Below the pieces are notes generated by a model that saw only the letters and a program-made list of their open reading frames with translations, searched no databases and was not told the origin of the DNA. From positions 1,333,648-1,397,647 of the forward strand of contig VXAZ01006779.1 in the NCBI GenBank assembly GCA_013399875.1: a stretch of 64,000 nucleotides of DNA, written 5' to 3'. The stretch comes from Gymnorhina tibicen. Taxonomy: Eukaryota > Chordata > Aves > Passeriformes > Artamidae. The translations under genes were made by a program, and so were the position numbers. This document shows, one piece after another, positions 1-13,200 of this stretch (within the stretch, counting starts at the first letter, position 1; every line of letters starts with the position of its first letter).

Positions 1-1059
1 ACTAAAAATCTACATGAAGTGCCTTTTTCACTAGAATTAAAGACACACATTGCAGTTAAAAAAATATAAACACAAAAGAAATAAAATAAAGAGATTATGG
101 TAGAAAGTAGCTGTCACCTACTTGAAAAGCAGAATGAAATAAAACACTGACAAATACTAAAGCCAAGACAGTTCTTATTATACCACTAGGTCCATATAAA
201 ACCTAAAATTCTGATTTTATTCAGCACTAGAACGTACAAACTTCAAGTAGTAGAGGTAAAATTTACATGTCAATTGATATCCTCGAAAGTCAAGTCCTGT
301 GAGATGCAAACTTTTAATGTCAATATTTCTATTTATGTTTGCATCCTTTGAGAAATTTTAGAAGTGTTAGTGTTGTGATGGTGAAATTTCTACCGCAACA
401 TGGAATTTATAGTTGCTAGGTGGCAGGACCATATGATCTAATGCAGTAACAGTAATGAATGATAAAACTGCTAAAAGTTTCTGAAAAAAAGATAGTTGCC
501 TGATATTCAGATTTATTACTATGTTGGCAATTACTCTCATAAGTATTTACAAAAGTTTGTAACAAGAGAAAGTCATAACAGTCCCTGAATCAGTATTTTA
601 TATTCACTGCGAAAGTCTGCAGAATGAGCCGTGAATATCACTGGCAATTTGACTGTTTTAACCCTGCTGATTAAAGCACTTAGAACCAAGTTTTTCTGGC
701 TCACCAGCAAAAATGCAAAACTGTCGATGCATCCCCTAAGCCCAAAGGGAACACAGGTAGCACTTAAGGCATAATGCTTTAACCCCCATCCATGCACATG
801 ATAGGAATTCCTTGCACGATAGATTATGATTATTTACATGCAATAAGAACTGAATCTACAACACTTAGGTATTCCATACAGAGACTCCAGATCCAGATTT
901 CTTGCTTTAAACAGCACTAGAAATAACACAGCTCTGTAGATAATGCAGGAACATAAATGAACAAAATATATATATGAGATACATTGTCCTCTAGGAGGTG
1001 TGCATTTTTGCATCTGTGCCATAGAAACAGCTTTCTTTTTCATAGCATGACTTACAGCC
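1..1059. other. AT-rich non-coding sequence, no gene seen
   Basis: This stretch has stop codons throughout all frames and no motif of a known family. The longest open stretches are short and have no recognisable domain. I see nothing beyond ordinary AT-rich vertebrate intergenic or intronic DNA. Confidence 0.7.
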
Positions 1060-1481
1060 ATGAAGTTGATTAAAGTCTTGGAGCATCTATCATACAGGGA
1101 GAGGCTGAGAGACCTGGGACTGCTTAGTATCTGGAAGAGAGGGTTCAGAGGGGATCTCTGTGTATTTATACACTGCAGAACGGAGAGAGACTGATTTGTC
1201 TCATTGCTACCCAGTGAAAGGACAAGAGGTAACAGACATAAGCTGAAATAACAGAGACTGCATGCAAAAACAAAAGAATAAAAAGAAAGAAACATCTTTT
1301 GTGATTATGATGATCAACTATGGTTGCCCAGAGAATTCATGGTGTCACCGTCCTTAGAGATATTAAAAACCTGACTAGAAAAAGTCCAACAGAGTCTAGC
1401 TGATGCTGCCTTGGAGTAGGGGTAAGAATTAGATAGGTGTCCTCCAGAGATCCCTGCATACCTCAGCTGTTTTGTGACTTT
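1060..1481 (+). repeat. CR1 LINE 3' fragment
   Basis: The sequence follows the terminal part of an avian CR1 element in order. It starts with a 'gattaaagtcttggagcatct' -like block, then 'aggctgagagacctggga', 'ggggatctctgtgtatttat', 'cccagtgaaaggacaagag', and finally 'ttgcccagag' with the degraded tail 'gatccctgcatacctc'. CR1 is a non-LTR retrotransposon that is usually 5'-truncated on insertion, as here. A region around 1250-1325 is diverged and does not align well to my memory of the family. Long open frames on the opposite strand (834-1295) are shadows of this repeat and are not genes. The match is by eye; the exact subfamily is not known. Confidence 0.88.
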
Positions 1482-2798
1482 GCAAAACGTGTTCCAAGAG
1501 GCTTCCAGAGGAGCAGCTCATAAATGAAAAACAAACTAAATATAGTTGCAGAAGGCTGGTATAATATCATAATGCTTTTCTGTATTTTTCTGTCAAAAAT
1601 ATGTTCAGTACGTTTCAAAATATGCTTTATAAATATTTCATAATACAATACAGTATTACTTTGTTCATTGTAACAGTGGTGTTGGGAGAAACAGCTGGCT
1701 GGTTATAGTCGCATTTTTGTGTAACTTCTTAAATTATAGAACCTCCAACATCTATGCAAGAGTGCAGACATACTGTACAGCAATGAAGAAAACACTGTTT
1801 TCTTTTGATAATCCAAAAAGGCATTTGAAAAGGTCTAGCCAGTTCAATGGGAAAAGGAAAGTAAGTCACAATGAAATTACATTTCTACTTTTGTTTGTAC
1901 ATGGAAAAAGTAAAAATGTCACTTTGGCTAAGTTAAAAATGATTTCACGTATTGTAAAAATGTTATCAAACCAAAAGAATAAAAAAAAGGTCAAGTGCAT
2001 GACTGGATGCTTCACTGCATCTGTTTCCACACGGACTTGCCATTTTATTGAAAATATCAAGCACAAAGATCAAGGTCCCATTGAAGTGAATTACTAGACC
2101 TGATAAGAAAAGAAAACATCTTTAAAAGTTTGAAGGTTGTTGCAACACAGGTTAATTGTTTCATTACCCATGAAAAAGGGCAAAAACATCCCAAACAGTT
2201 TCCCCTCAAAAAGCATTACTGACAGCACTGAACAAAAAGGGGACTTGAAAACCACACAAGAATATAGAGAAATACTCAGAAAAACAATAATAAAACAGAG
2301 CAGTGTCAAATACAACAGTTGTTTATAAATATCAACCCTTTGGCTTAGGATGTTTAATTAGCGTATTCAGATCTCATTAGATTTTGCTTCTTTGGCTTTT
2401 TTTCCCGGCAATATGGCCTGAAGTCAGTGCAAATTAAGTACTCTGAGTGCCCCATGAGATTGGGCTCATAATTATTTCTCACCTTAACATCATCTAGTTC
2501 AGCTCAAAACAACTAAAACATGAGAAAGAGAAGAACATGTTTTAAACAGTCCCATTTGAATGCATTAAAAGTTGTTTATGGGCATGCCTAAAGTGTCAGG
2601 CATCTGGCTCACAAGTTTTCTATAACATATGCTCACTATGCACCGTATCAGAAGCTCAATTTGAGATAAGGCAGAAAAAAGAAAATGTAGTTTGTCAAGG
2701 GGTTTTGTGAATACTGAGACTCAGACTATGCAAATATTCAGGGAATATTAAGGAATTTAGGAAAATAGAGTTGTTCTTCACCTGCTTTTTTTGTTCTG

Positions 2799-2823
2799 TT
2801 TTTTTTTTTTTTGGGGGGGGGGG
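2799..2823. repeat. Homopolymer junction T14-G11
   Basis: A run of 14 T is followed directly by a run of 11 G. Such runs are prone to polymerase slippage and to sequencing or assembly length error, so the exact count should not be trusted. No functional claim is made. Confidence 0.9.
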
Positions 2824-2837
2824 TTGTATTTTTATCA

Positions 2838-2898
2838 TTATATTATTAGTATTAGTATGTATTAGTATTAGCATTAGTATTCATTAGTATTAGTATTA
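2838..2898. repeat. ATTAGT-type microsatellite, imperfect
   Basis: About ten imperfect copies of a 6-bp unit read as 'attagt', interrupted by 'atgt', 'gc' and 'tc' variants. It lies just downstream of the T14-G11 run, so the whole of 2799-2898 is low-complexity sequence. Confidence 0.85.
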
Positions 2899-5800
2899 AC
2901 TGCAGCAAGTTATCATACAGCACAGAATTTAATAAAAGCTAAATGCATACAAGGGAAGTTCAAATCAGGCATTTCTGCTTCCTAGATCACTAGATCTTGT
3001 ACGTAGTGCTTTGTGCGTATCTTACCCTTTTGGTACTTGAATGACCTTACTGTATTTCTTATCGTTTTAGTTGTGCATGTTCTGCTACAGCCACTATAAA
3101 TTTAAACATATTTTATATTCCTTTTGTCCTTCAAAAAGTGTATATCTAATATAAAACGCTTGGTAGGCTACCAAGATTGAACATGAATATAAGACATTAA
3201 CCTTGTATGTTGTAGAATGGAAGAAAATAAACTTTGAGTTTGCTTCATGAACAGCACCTCAAAAGACTATTCCACTCCGAGTTATTCCAAATGGGAATGG
3301 TCTGGGATTTGTCTCTTGTGAATAAAAAGGCCAGAACAGCAAAAGGATGCTTATGCCCACTTAAAGAAGATGCATGAACAACAGCAGGATATGGGGGTGA
3401 AGTTTAATTCATCTCTTAAATTGTCTCTAAAACAGGTATATCTACATCAGATACTGTGCTTGGAAAAGAAGTAGAAGAAATTTATTTTATTAGATGCTGA
3501 CATTTATTCTCTGCAAGGACATCCTAGTCAAATTGCTACCAATCATATCCTGCTGTCTGTTGCTGTTTTTCAAGCTAGCATAGATAGCCACGCTACATCA
3601 TCACACACATGCACAGACTGCATCTTCCACAAAACAGCATCTAAAGATTAAAAGCAAGATTTCCCACCCCAACATTTTTTCCCAGTTGATGGAGAACACC
3701 CTGATTTGCTAAGTCTTAGTTTGAAAACCTGAATAAAAATGTGCCAACTATAACTATTTTACAGGAAGAGAATAGAGTGTTTTTTTACACCTGGGTTTAT
3801 CATAATGGGGACAAAACCATGGGAAAAACAAAGTCCTTTCTCCAAGAATAGAATATAATTTAAGTTTCAGAAAATTTGTCAAGAGAATTAGAGATGCATT
3901 TCATGCCTGTATCAGTCACAGAAGCATGTGCCTTGATGACAGAAGTTTGCACTGCTTAAATATTTAAGGTAGGATAAGAAGGACCTAATACTGAGAGATT
4001 AAGATCCACTAAATTCATCAGGAATTTAAGACAGAACAGCTTGCAGGATCAACTCACCACATGAATTGCAAGTGTCAATGACAACACTTCTGGTCACCTT
4101 TACATCTTCTCCAGCTGAGACAAGTCACTACAGTGGAAGGACACACGAATGCACAAGTTTGGGTGATTAATGGACACTTATTATTTCTTGCCCATAAGGT
4201 TTCAACAGCACAGTACAAAGACTTAATGGTCACACAGTTTTGCTAAAGTTGCTGAGCTGGAAAGCTGCCAGCCTGGAGAGCTGCTGATAAACAATTAACT
4301 GCAACCTTTATTTAATAAGCACTACAAAATTAGAAAAAAAAAAACCAACAACCAACACACACCTTCACAGAACAAAGCTGTAAGCAAGCTCAGGCCATGC
4401 AGTTGAAAAGCTCTGTTGAAGAATTAGCAAAACCAAGGTCAGACCACTAACTAGTTTCTCCTGTGCATGCATGTGGGCACGCCCAAGCACACACACAATT
4501 AAAAGAATGATGTTGCTTACTGAAAATAGGGAAGTGCTTCCCTGAGACTCTCTTAAATTAGTGTGATGAAAAAAACAGTGGACAGCATACTGAAACCATT
4601 TTGAAAATACAAATAATGGCTTTGTTTGCCACTATATATAATTCCTTCTGTTTACCAGACTGCAGAAAAAATTACCTGCTTTTTACTGCAGAAAACAAAA
4701 CAAGGTGAGGAAGCGAGAAGGAAAATTTTTCAAGATTATTTTTTCTTTTCCTAAAGAAACAATGAACAAAATCTTAAAAATCTTGCCTATCATTTAAGCT
4801 AGAAGTTTGCCAGCACATTTTCTGAGGAAAACCCTAATACCCACTCCAAACTAGCAGAAAACCCTCAATAAACAACACAGAGTTTATCCCAACTTTACTG
4901 GTTTCTGTCAAAATGTATGATACATTTCTTATATTACGGAGATTAGTGTATGTACAGAAAATTGCTTAGATTTCAATTTTACCTCTGTCAACATTAATCA
5001 CTAACGTCTCTGTATAAATCAATAATGGATTGTTATTAGCATCAAAATTTCTCAGGTTGTTAGATGCAAAGTTTTGTTAGAAATAAAAAGACTTTTTTTG
5101 GTAGAAATAAAAAAGATGCAAAACTAAGTTACATAACCATATTATAAAGCAATGTGAATGAGTAGATTAAGTCTATCTAAAATATTTTAACTCAAACATT
5201 GTTCACAAGGTCTTTCTTGTACTGACAGCACTGACAACTTAACCTTTACTTCAGAATATCACTCCAGAATAAATGCTCTAACATTTTTATATGCACCAAA
5301 AAAGAACAATTTTTTCTTGAATTTGACAGTAAAAATAAATCAGATGGATGGATCTTTCCATGACATATAACCCAAAATTAATGGAGACTACCAACACCAT
5401 ACCTAAAAATCAAGTGAAAAGAAAATTAGGAATTTTCTTGTTTCACATATAAAACTCTAGGCTCATTTTTGAAATTCAGTTTTTCTGTAAGCGGCATCCT
5501 ATGCTGAGTTAATAATGAACCTTAATATTGACTACTAAACACAATCTTCCCCATGAAAAAATATAACATAAATACAAATTATATGACTAAATTAAGTATC
5601 ACCAAAGTAAGGGGGAAAAAAATCAAACCAAAGAAAACAAAAACCAAACAAAAAAAATCAGGATAAATTAAAGAAGTTTAGTGGATTCATTTGCACTGCT
5701 TCGAAGGAATAGTTCCTAGTCCAGGCTGGAGGCCAAACTTATCATCCATTCACATCAGCACCTGGGCAGGAAAAAAGGCAGATCTGAATTTAATTTGGTT

Positions 5801-7983
5801 ATCATGAAACATAGACACGAGCATAATCCCTACGGATGTACACCTTGCACTGGGCAGCTTGGCAACCCGGGCCTGGTCCAGCACAGCCACCTACCTGGTA
5901 GCACTACTTGTACCTCATATGAGAAAGGCGGGATTGTGCAAGACCAGTACAAGTACTGGGCTCTTTATGGCTTTCTGTAAAGAAAGATGGGATTTCTAAG
6001 TGAGTCAGACTCAGCCTGGGTCAGATCCTCAGCAGAATTAACCAAAAAGGAAAGAAAAAATTAGAAAATGTCAGTATATAAGCTAGTATTCATTTATTTA
6101 CCTCTGAATTTTAACAAATATCTTCAGGGATAATAACAAGTTTTCTATATTTATAGACAAATAGCACTCTATAAATATTCAATTTTGCTATTTAGCATAT
6201 GTATCCCTAGTTCATATACAATACATGTAGAAGTCTGGTAATCACTAGACTATTTTACAGTCAAAAATGTTCAGAGACACAGTTATTACCCATTAAAATG
6301 CAAATAGCTAAACCCCTTTACACTTCATTCTTTACATCCTTCTAACATGTGAATAAAAGAACAAAAATTGTTGGTTAATTCCAGTGCTAATTGGAGAATG
6401 AGATCATATTTAATAGCAATAAAAATATTTTTATTTACATTTCTCCATCACAAATTAACAGTAAGAGATTACCAGTCTCTTACAATAAGAGAATAATTCA
6501 GTAAGAGACTGCCAGTTTCAATATTTCATAATTAAGATAAATTAAGATAGCTTTTGCGGTATGGCATTCAAGAGGGAAAGCTGGAGTCCCTTTTATTGTG
6601 AAGGAATGTCAGATCCTCAGCAGGACACTTTGGACCCTCAAGCCAGAAAACTGCCTCCTTTACCACTGACAGCACAGGGCGCTCTGCTGCCTCCTTTTGG
6701 CTCCTACTCGGGACAGAGAAGTCAGATACCTTGAAAGTACCAAATCTACCAAAGCTTTAAATGTCCTTCTAGATAAACTAAGGAGGTCCGTTCCTAGGCA
6801 TCCTTCAGTTGTCTCCTGAATTTGAATTCAAACTGAAACCTTCCCTTCAAGTGTTTTGGAAAAAAACCCCAACATTGTTATGAAGCAATATAGACTATTT
6901 CACTGGAGTTTATAGAAGGTATTGCCTACCAATGAGTTGGATTGGTCCAAAGGGGAATGACATTTCTCTGATGAAACAGGGAATACAGCCTGCAAAGCAT
7001 GTCAGCACTATGCTTCCTCGTGTGTTAGGTATTTATGTATTTGAAGACAATATATGATACTACAACCACTATGTTCTTTGATACACATCACATGAGACTA
7101 CTGTGTAATAGAGTTGGTATCTTAAATCAATTTCATTTCAGTTTAACTGAAACAATATTTGACTTGAAAGAAAACTCCGGAAGACTTTCTTCTCCTGTTG
7201 TTTTTTCCACAATTTTTGAATTTAGTGAAGCAAACTTAATTTACAACAGCCAAAGTCTGTAACATATGAGTGAAAGAAAGGAGAATAACCTACATTTTAA
7301 AATAGGAATATTTTTGTATTTGGTAATAGCATCAAAAACATCTTATATTTGAAGGAGCAAGGGATAAAGCTCTGAGTTGTTCTTTTAAAGAAATTTACAA
7401 TGTAATGACCTCCATTACAAGACAGAAATATCACTGCAGCATATCTACTAATAATTATATTCTTCTTGTTAATCTCTTGCCTTAAATCAAATCTCTGTCT
7501 TTCAAGATACTACTGCTTTACTGTAAATACAAAATATATGCAATAATTGGTCTAGTTTATGGCACTGTATTATAGGCTCCTAGGTTTTCTGGTGAGCCAA
7601 AAGATAATATGAGTGTTGTTCTTTTTCACAATATGATAATCCAGTTTAAGCAATAATTCAAATCAGAAAACTAACACTAATTTTCCAGGATGAATAGCTT
7701 TCACTGACATGAATAGTTATATTCTAGTTGCATAACAACTGGCACAATTACAATAATACTATTTGAAATAATATTATATTGAGTTAGTTTCTTCTTATCT
7801 TAGTTTAAAATAGACTCCACTCTTTTTTACTTCTTCAAACTTCTACTGAAAGAGGAAAACAGAAGAAAGAAATGCTGAAGCTCAAAGTGCTGAAGAAAAC
7901 AAAGATTTTTAGCAACTGTTTTTGGATCCGTGTTGCTTATAGGTTTTTATTTTATGGAAATTTACATATTTAGACTGAAGAAT

Positions 7984-8007
7984 AACTGATATGTTTCCAT
8001 ATCAGTT
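7984..8007. repeat. Perfect short inverted repeat, 10-bp arms
   Basis: The arms 'aactgatatg' and 'catatcagtt' are exact reverse complements separated by 4 bases ('tttc'). The stem is AT-rich and short. It is probably a chance palindrome in AT-rich DNA, and there is no gene nearby for it to regulate. Confidence 0.6.
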
Positions 8008-9235
8008 CACTTTCACCCACTTCTGAGGCTTTAGTTTCAAGTTTGATCTACAAATGAACCAAAATATGACATGGTTTGGAATTAAACCAAACATTCTCCA
8101 TTTTTCCTAGAAAAGTACCTTCCCTCCTTCATTATGATATCAAGTATATTTAATCTTTTCAATATGTCAGGTTCTTAAAAGGCCAATAACAGTTCTGTGA
8201 AGAAAAGAAAAACAAAATCCACACCTATATTTCTTCATAGGAGTAAAATGATCTCATAGCATATGCCATTTTCTCCACAGAGAACATGCTGCTGTGATGG
8301 ATATGATCACAGAAGCAGCGAAGGTGGAGTGTGGCCTCCACAGAATCCTTAGTTTTCCCTTCCACTCCCAGTGCAGACTAGCTTTACAGAATTGACTGCT
8401 AGTAGGAAGAAAAGACCAATTGATGAGCTGATATCAGTCATTCCCACACTTGAGAAAGCTTTCATGGCTTCCACTTCTAATTTTAACTCCTTTGATATGT
8501 TCTTCTCATGCAACTTGTCAACTGCACTGTCATTAGAAAATTATGTATTAGATATTATGGGATACAGGACTTGATGCACAGAAAAGAAGTCTCTCTTGAA
8601 GTCCATGGAGATGTATCAGTCATAAGAGTCCAGTCATTACCATAAACTTTCAAGAACAATTTCATGACTCTTGTAATAGATGGAAGAACTCAAGATAAAT
8701 GTTGCTGGTGGATCTATTTGTACTTTACGTTTCTGTTGAATTTTTTGATACCGAGGTTTTCGGCTCCTTACATTTCCATTTAAAATTAGAAAGAAAAGCA
8801 TTTTGAGTGTTTTAGCACTTGATTAACCATGAAACATATTAATACCTATCAAAAGCTGAAAAATAAGAAAATAACAGCCAAAGTTTCCAGTGTACACTGT
8901 CAGTGCTCTCACTGTGCACTGAATCACTAAAAATTAAATCATTGGAACATAGTTTACCAGATATCAAAGGCAAAGTTGTGTTGAAAGAACAAATTTCAAA
9001 ACCTAAAACTACACAATACCATGTTTCTTTTAGCAGCTTCTGAGCTGACACTTAAACAACCATCAGACAGGATACAACATTTAGAGATTTCCAAATGTGA
9101 CTAGGTGTGATGAAACATTGTAATCTGTTTACAAAGTAGGCTTCAAAAGATATAGTACATATTCAAAAAAGTGCTGCAAAGCTTAAGGACATTGATCAAA
9201 TAAGAAAAGGAATGCTATCAGTGGATTGGAAATTA

Positions 9236-9297
9236 TTTCCACTAAACCTATGTATGACAAAGATCCATTTGTCATGCATATGTAGATTTAGTGGAAA
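9236..9297. repeat. Imperfect hairpin, about 25 bp of pairing, 6-base loop
   Basis: The left arm (9236-9261) and right arm (9268-9297) pair around the loop 'gatcca'. The outer 11 bp (tttccactaaa with tttagtggaaa) are perfect. After one mismatch there are 3 more pairs, then a 4-base bulge on the right arm, then 11 positions that pair with one G-T wobble. The bases just outside ('aaatta' and 'caatcc') pair only partly. The structure resembles a small palindromic DNA-transposon remnant or a hairpin transcript. The 6-base loop is short for a typical microRNA precursor. Confidence 0.7.
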
Positions 9298-9890
9298 CAA
9301 TCCTGACATAATTTCAAAACAGTCTTAATGGTATTGAATAGCAGCATTAGTTTGTTGGTAACATAGCATCCCCTTATTTTTCAGTTCTCCAGTAACAAGG
9401 CATTAACAGCACTTTCACCTTAGTGTCTTAGTTCCTCAATTAGTCATCAAAATTTCCTGCCCAATTTCCTTCCCATGCTGACTCTTCCTTTTTTGTTAAA
9501 CTAATTTTCTTTCCTGATATGAATGCTACGATATAAATACTCCTACAGTATTTGCCTCCAAAAGAATTGAGTCAAATTTTCAGTATGGACTGCATACCAG
9601 ATGGCATGCATGAGTTTCTGAAAATACACAACATATGAAATTGCTGTAGCCAAAAAAAACCCTCAAACATGAAAATCTTATCTTCCTGATGTTAAGAACA
9701 TCTTTTGGGTGGTTTTGGTTTGTTTTTGTTTGGTTTTGTGTATGTTTTTTTTTTTAGTGATACAGGAATATATGCAATCATTCTTACCTCAGAACAGCAT
9801 AGCACTTTCAAAGACATGAAGAAAAATTTTTTAAATTGCACTTTGAAGAGTTTGGTTTAGGTATTGTATTTAATCCCCTAAAAAGAAGGA

Positions 9891-9932
9891 GTCACTATGA
9901 TAGCTTTCAAAGTCACTATGATAGCTTTCAAA
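9891..9932. repeat. Perfect tandem duplication, 2 x 21 bp
   Basis: A 21-bp unit beginning 'gtcactatgatag' occurs twice head to tail with no mismatch (9891-9911 and 9912-9932). This indicates a recent local duplication or a length polymorphism. It sits about 60 bp upstream of a CR1 fragment but shares no sequence with it. Confidence 0.9.
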
Positions 9933-9989
9933 AATAAGATAAAAATTACAAAGATAATATTTAGAAAAAGTTAAGATAAAACTTCTTTT

Positions 9990-10287
9990 GATTTCAGTAA
10001 AGTTTTCTGTACTGTCTCTCACAGTATCCTTCTGGACAAAATATTATAGGAAATGGGGTTACATCAGGTTGGCCACTAGTGGGGTTCCATAGGGCTCCAT
10101 TTTAGGGCCAGCTCTCTTCAATGCCTTAATCTGCAGTGGTCACAGCACCAAGCCTGCCAGAGTTCAAGGAGCATTTGGACAACACTCTCAGGCACATGAT
10201 ATGATTTTTGGGGTTTTCCTGTGCACAGCCAGCAGCTGGACTCTATGTATGGATTCCTTTCAACTCAGAATATTCCATAATTCTATA
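9990..10287 (+). repeat. CR1 LINE, internally deleted copy
   Basis: Positions 9990-10127 match the CR1 reverse-transcriptase region. Translated, they give a DFSK-x-F motif (the family's motif A region, usually DFSKAFDTVSH) followed by SHSILLDK, then a decayed 'GSILGP'-like segment. Positions about 10130-10287 match the CR1 3' end: 'gtggtcacagcaccaagcct', 'agttcaaggagcatttgg', 'ctctcaggcacatgat', and the terminal 'tattccataattctata'. In an intact CR1 these two parts are separated by roughly a kilobase of ORF2, so this copy has a large internal deletion. Stops and substitutions make it non-functional. Confidence 0.87.
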
Positions 10288-13200
10288 TTGGATAATGAGT
10301 TACATATGAGCTCTGTAACAAAAAGCCCATTGATTAATTATCTTGAGCCAAATTCAAAGCTTGTAGCTCTGGAAATGTTGAGAAAGCTTGTTTTGCCTTT
10401 TCAATTGTTCTAATGTAGGTTTGTTTTAGCCTTGTGGACTTGCTCAGAACAGCTTTCCATTTCATATTCACCATGTCACTTTGGAGAAAAGATCAACAAA
10501 ACAACTAAACAGATTTTTAGCTCCTCAGCATTCTGAACAACTATCTCTAATTTTTCATCCATTTTTTATATTCCCGTATAGTAAGATAATATTTGTAGTG
10601 ATAAACTATCCTTGAGTAGTACTGCTTTTGTGATTATAACAAACTTCAGCATTTTATCACCAATAACAGTGATTTATTACTTCCAGTACTCTGTGGGTGA
10701 AGCAATTCATGTAATAACGCTAATGTCACTTCCCATTGTTTTAATTTAATCAGCTGTAAAATAGAAATAATAAATTATGTTGTCTTGCAGGTTATAAGAT
10801 TACATATGTCCAGCGGTCCATGAAAAATTCTAAGCAATGTATTTGGTTCTTACTTTTCATTAACCACATACCACACTTGTATTGTAAAATATTAATCCAG
10901 GAGGCCAAGGCTCTTTTTGCTTTACTCTGCAAGAACCTAGTTATAGCTATATAAAACTTAGATATAATTAATGCAAACACAACTTGAATGTTAAACAATT
11001 TCCTGTTCCTTATTCTGAAAAGAATTTTTGGTCCTGAATTTTATCAGGATTGTTAACTTGCTAGTTAGAGATAGCATGCTGCTTTGCTCTGCTTTCATTC
11101 TAATTTTCCCAGCATTCCAAGAACAACTACCTGAGAGAAGGATGAGAAAGATAGAATGTTTGAATACTTGTAAACCAGTGAACATCTAACATGTCAAACC
11201 TATTGATATTAACAACCTTTTTGTCTTTGGACAGCTTTGACATTCACCTCACAGTAGTCACTAAGGACATTTACTAAATCAGGAACCTTGCTAATACTAT
11301 TTCTTACGGCTACAAGAAGACAAAGATTCAGAAAAACCAGAACATTTTAACTAGAGAAATGAAGACTAGGCAAACTCTATAAAGCTTAGCAAAATTATGT
11401 AAATATTACTTTTAAGTGGTAGATGTTCAGAGGCAGAGAATCATATTCCAACAGCATCATTCACTTAAGAGAGACCTTTAATTTTCCTCTCTTCTTTTTT
11501 TGAGGTAGTATCTATATTTCCATTCCAAGTTTAGCTACAGCACTTCACTTACCCATTCATCACATTTTACAGATTTTTTCGCCGTACCAGTATTTCCCAG
11601 CAAGTTCTTCCACCAGTTTTTCTAACTTGCACATTTGATCTGTTCATTCAAAAACCCTTCTCCTCCCATATCTAGGACAACAGTCTTAACTGTGTTTCCA
11701 TGATAGAGACAACCACAGCACCAACATTATGATGACTGAACAACGTAATCAGACAAGAAAGGGAATGATTTTGTTAAGCATATACTTGGCTATCAGGTGT
11801 ATGTTTACAGCAAGACGAGTTATAATGAGCCATTGCTTAACTACCTAAGATGGTCTTCCTTCCTGCATATGGATGACTATTTTTTTTTAATCTAACTTAA
11901 AATAATTAGTGTCTATTTCTTTTCCTTTGAAGGAAAAATCCAGTGTGTACTGAGGGCTTGCTATCAGTTTGAATATTTGTTAGATGGGGCTACAAAGGCT
12001 AAGTCTATTTCCAGGTCATCCAAATAGAGTGTGTGAGACTTTTATCTGTAGAAATGACAATACATGTTGAAAACCATTCCTGCACTGCCCGGCTATTTAA
12101 AGAATTTTGGATTAAAGTTTGTTGCATCATCCCCTCACACTACTGCATCTGATTAAACTAAACAGTCAACCAGAATGTAGAAAAATCCTTCTGAATTAAA
12201 CGCGGTAACCAGCTTATTCTCAATTTTTAGTTATAGAAAGAATTTATCCACACTATAAAAGTCAAAAATGTTCTTTAATAAAAGTATTTTGCGAATTTGC
12301 ATACAGACAACTATACACTTCAAAGCTGCTTGATAACCTTGTTTAAATGAACTGTGAACAACAGAAATAACCCCAACAGAAGACTACCAAGTTATTTCAA
12401 GTGTATCACAAGAAAAAGTCTGTATTCATCTTGATTCACTTTTATGTTCAGGTGATTTAGGTGTCATGATGATTTTGAATTAATTAAAGCAGAGAAAAAT
12501 ATGGTCTAAAACTATGCACAGGTTCTTATTCAATAGACTGAAAAGGCTTCTTCATGGTATTTCATATTTTCCCTATATGGTGCAAATATTTAAAGCTACC
12601 AAAAAAATACCCACACCAACAGCAGTAGAGTTTGGATTTTTTATTTAAAGGAAACTTCTTGATGCTGTATGATGAATTTATTAGTCTGACTCAATAATGA
12701 GGGAGGTCTGGTAAACTTTGGTTTCTATCATACACAAGAACTCTAAATTACTTCCTTGGATTTATGTTGAATGAAAACAGCAAGAACTGACACATTATAT
12801 ACAGAATCTTTTTGTTAATAGACAAACCCAAATGATTTTTAAAAAAATCTAGTGTCATATTATACCTATGAGTACATTTCCTATAATTTTGTGAATGTCA
12901 CGAAATCTTTTCATGTTTAATAAATAGCTGTTGTACTGTGCTCTGACTACTCAGTGTATCAGTAGAAACTAAAATCCACTTCTGATTAAATAAATCTAAC
13001 AAAGTTAAAAATCTTTTGATATTTATTATGAAGTCATATTTAGCTTTATGAAGCTCAGGATAAAAGGGGCAAGATCTAGTGTATTCTTGAAAGCGAAATT
13101 AATATTTCACGTTCATTGAAGAGCAGAGGGACTATATTAACACCCTTCATGATACAGACTACTGTGATAAGAACCTGTGGCTCTTTACCAAAGAAAACAC

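Larger units (their letters stand above)
1482..9889. other. AT-rich non-coding sequence with simple repeats, no gene seen
   Basis: More than 8 kb without a recognisable gene or young transposable element. It contains the T/G homopolymer run and ATTAGT repeat at 2.8-2.9 kb, a perfect short hairpin at 7984-8007 and a larger imperfect hairpin at 9236-9297, listed separately. Slightly less AT-rich patches at about 5700-6040, 6560-6760 and 8270-8580 have no frame longer than about 70 codons and no motif I recognise. They could be conserved non-coding elements or old decayed repeats; comparison with another bird would tell. Confidence 0.6.

Noticed and set aside
834..1295. 153-codon minus-strand open frame
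   Set aside because: Largely antisense to the CR1 fragment at 1060-1481.
7984..8007. Perfect 10-bp hairpin as a terminator or operator
   Set aside because: This is vertebrate-type DNA with no adjacent gene. Short AT-rich palindromes arise often by chance.
8270..8580. Possible exon after the acceptor-like 'ttttctccacag'
   Set aside because: A polypyrimidine-AG alone is common in AT-rich DNA. The following frame is short and without a domain, and no partner exon is seen.
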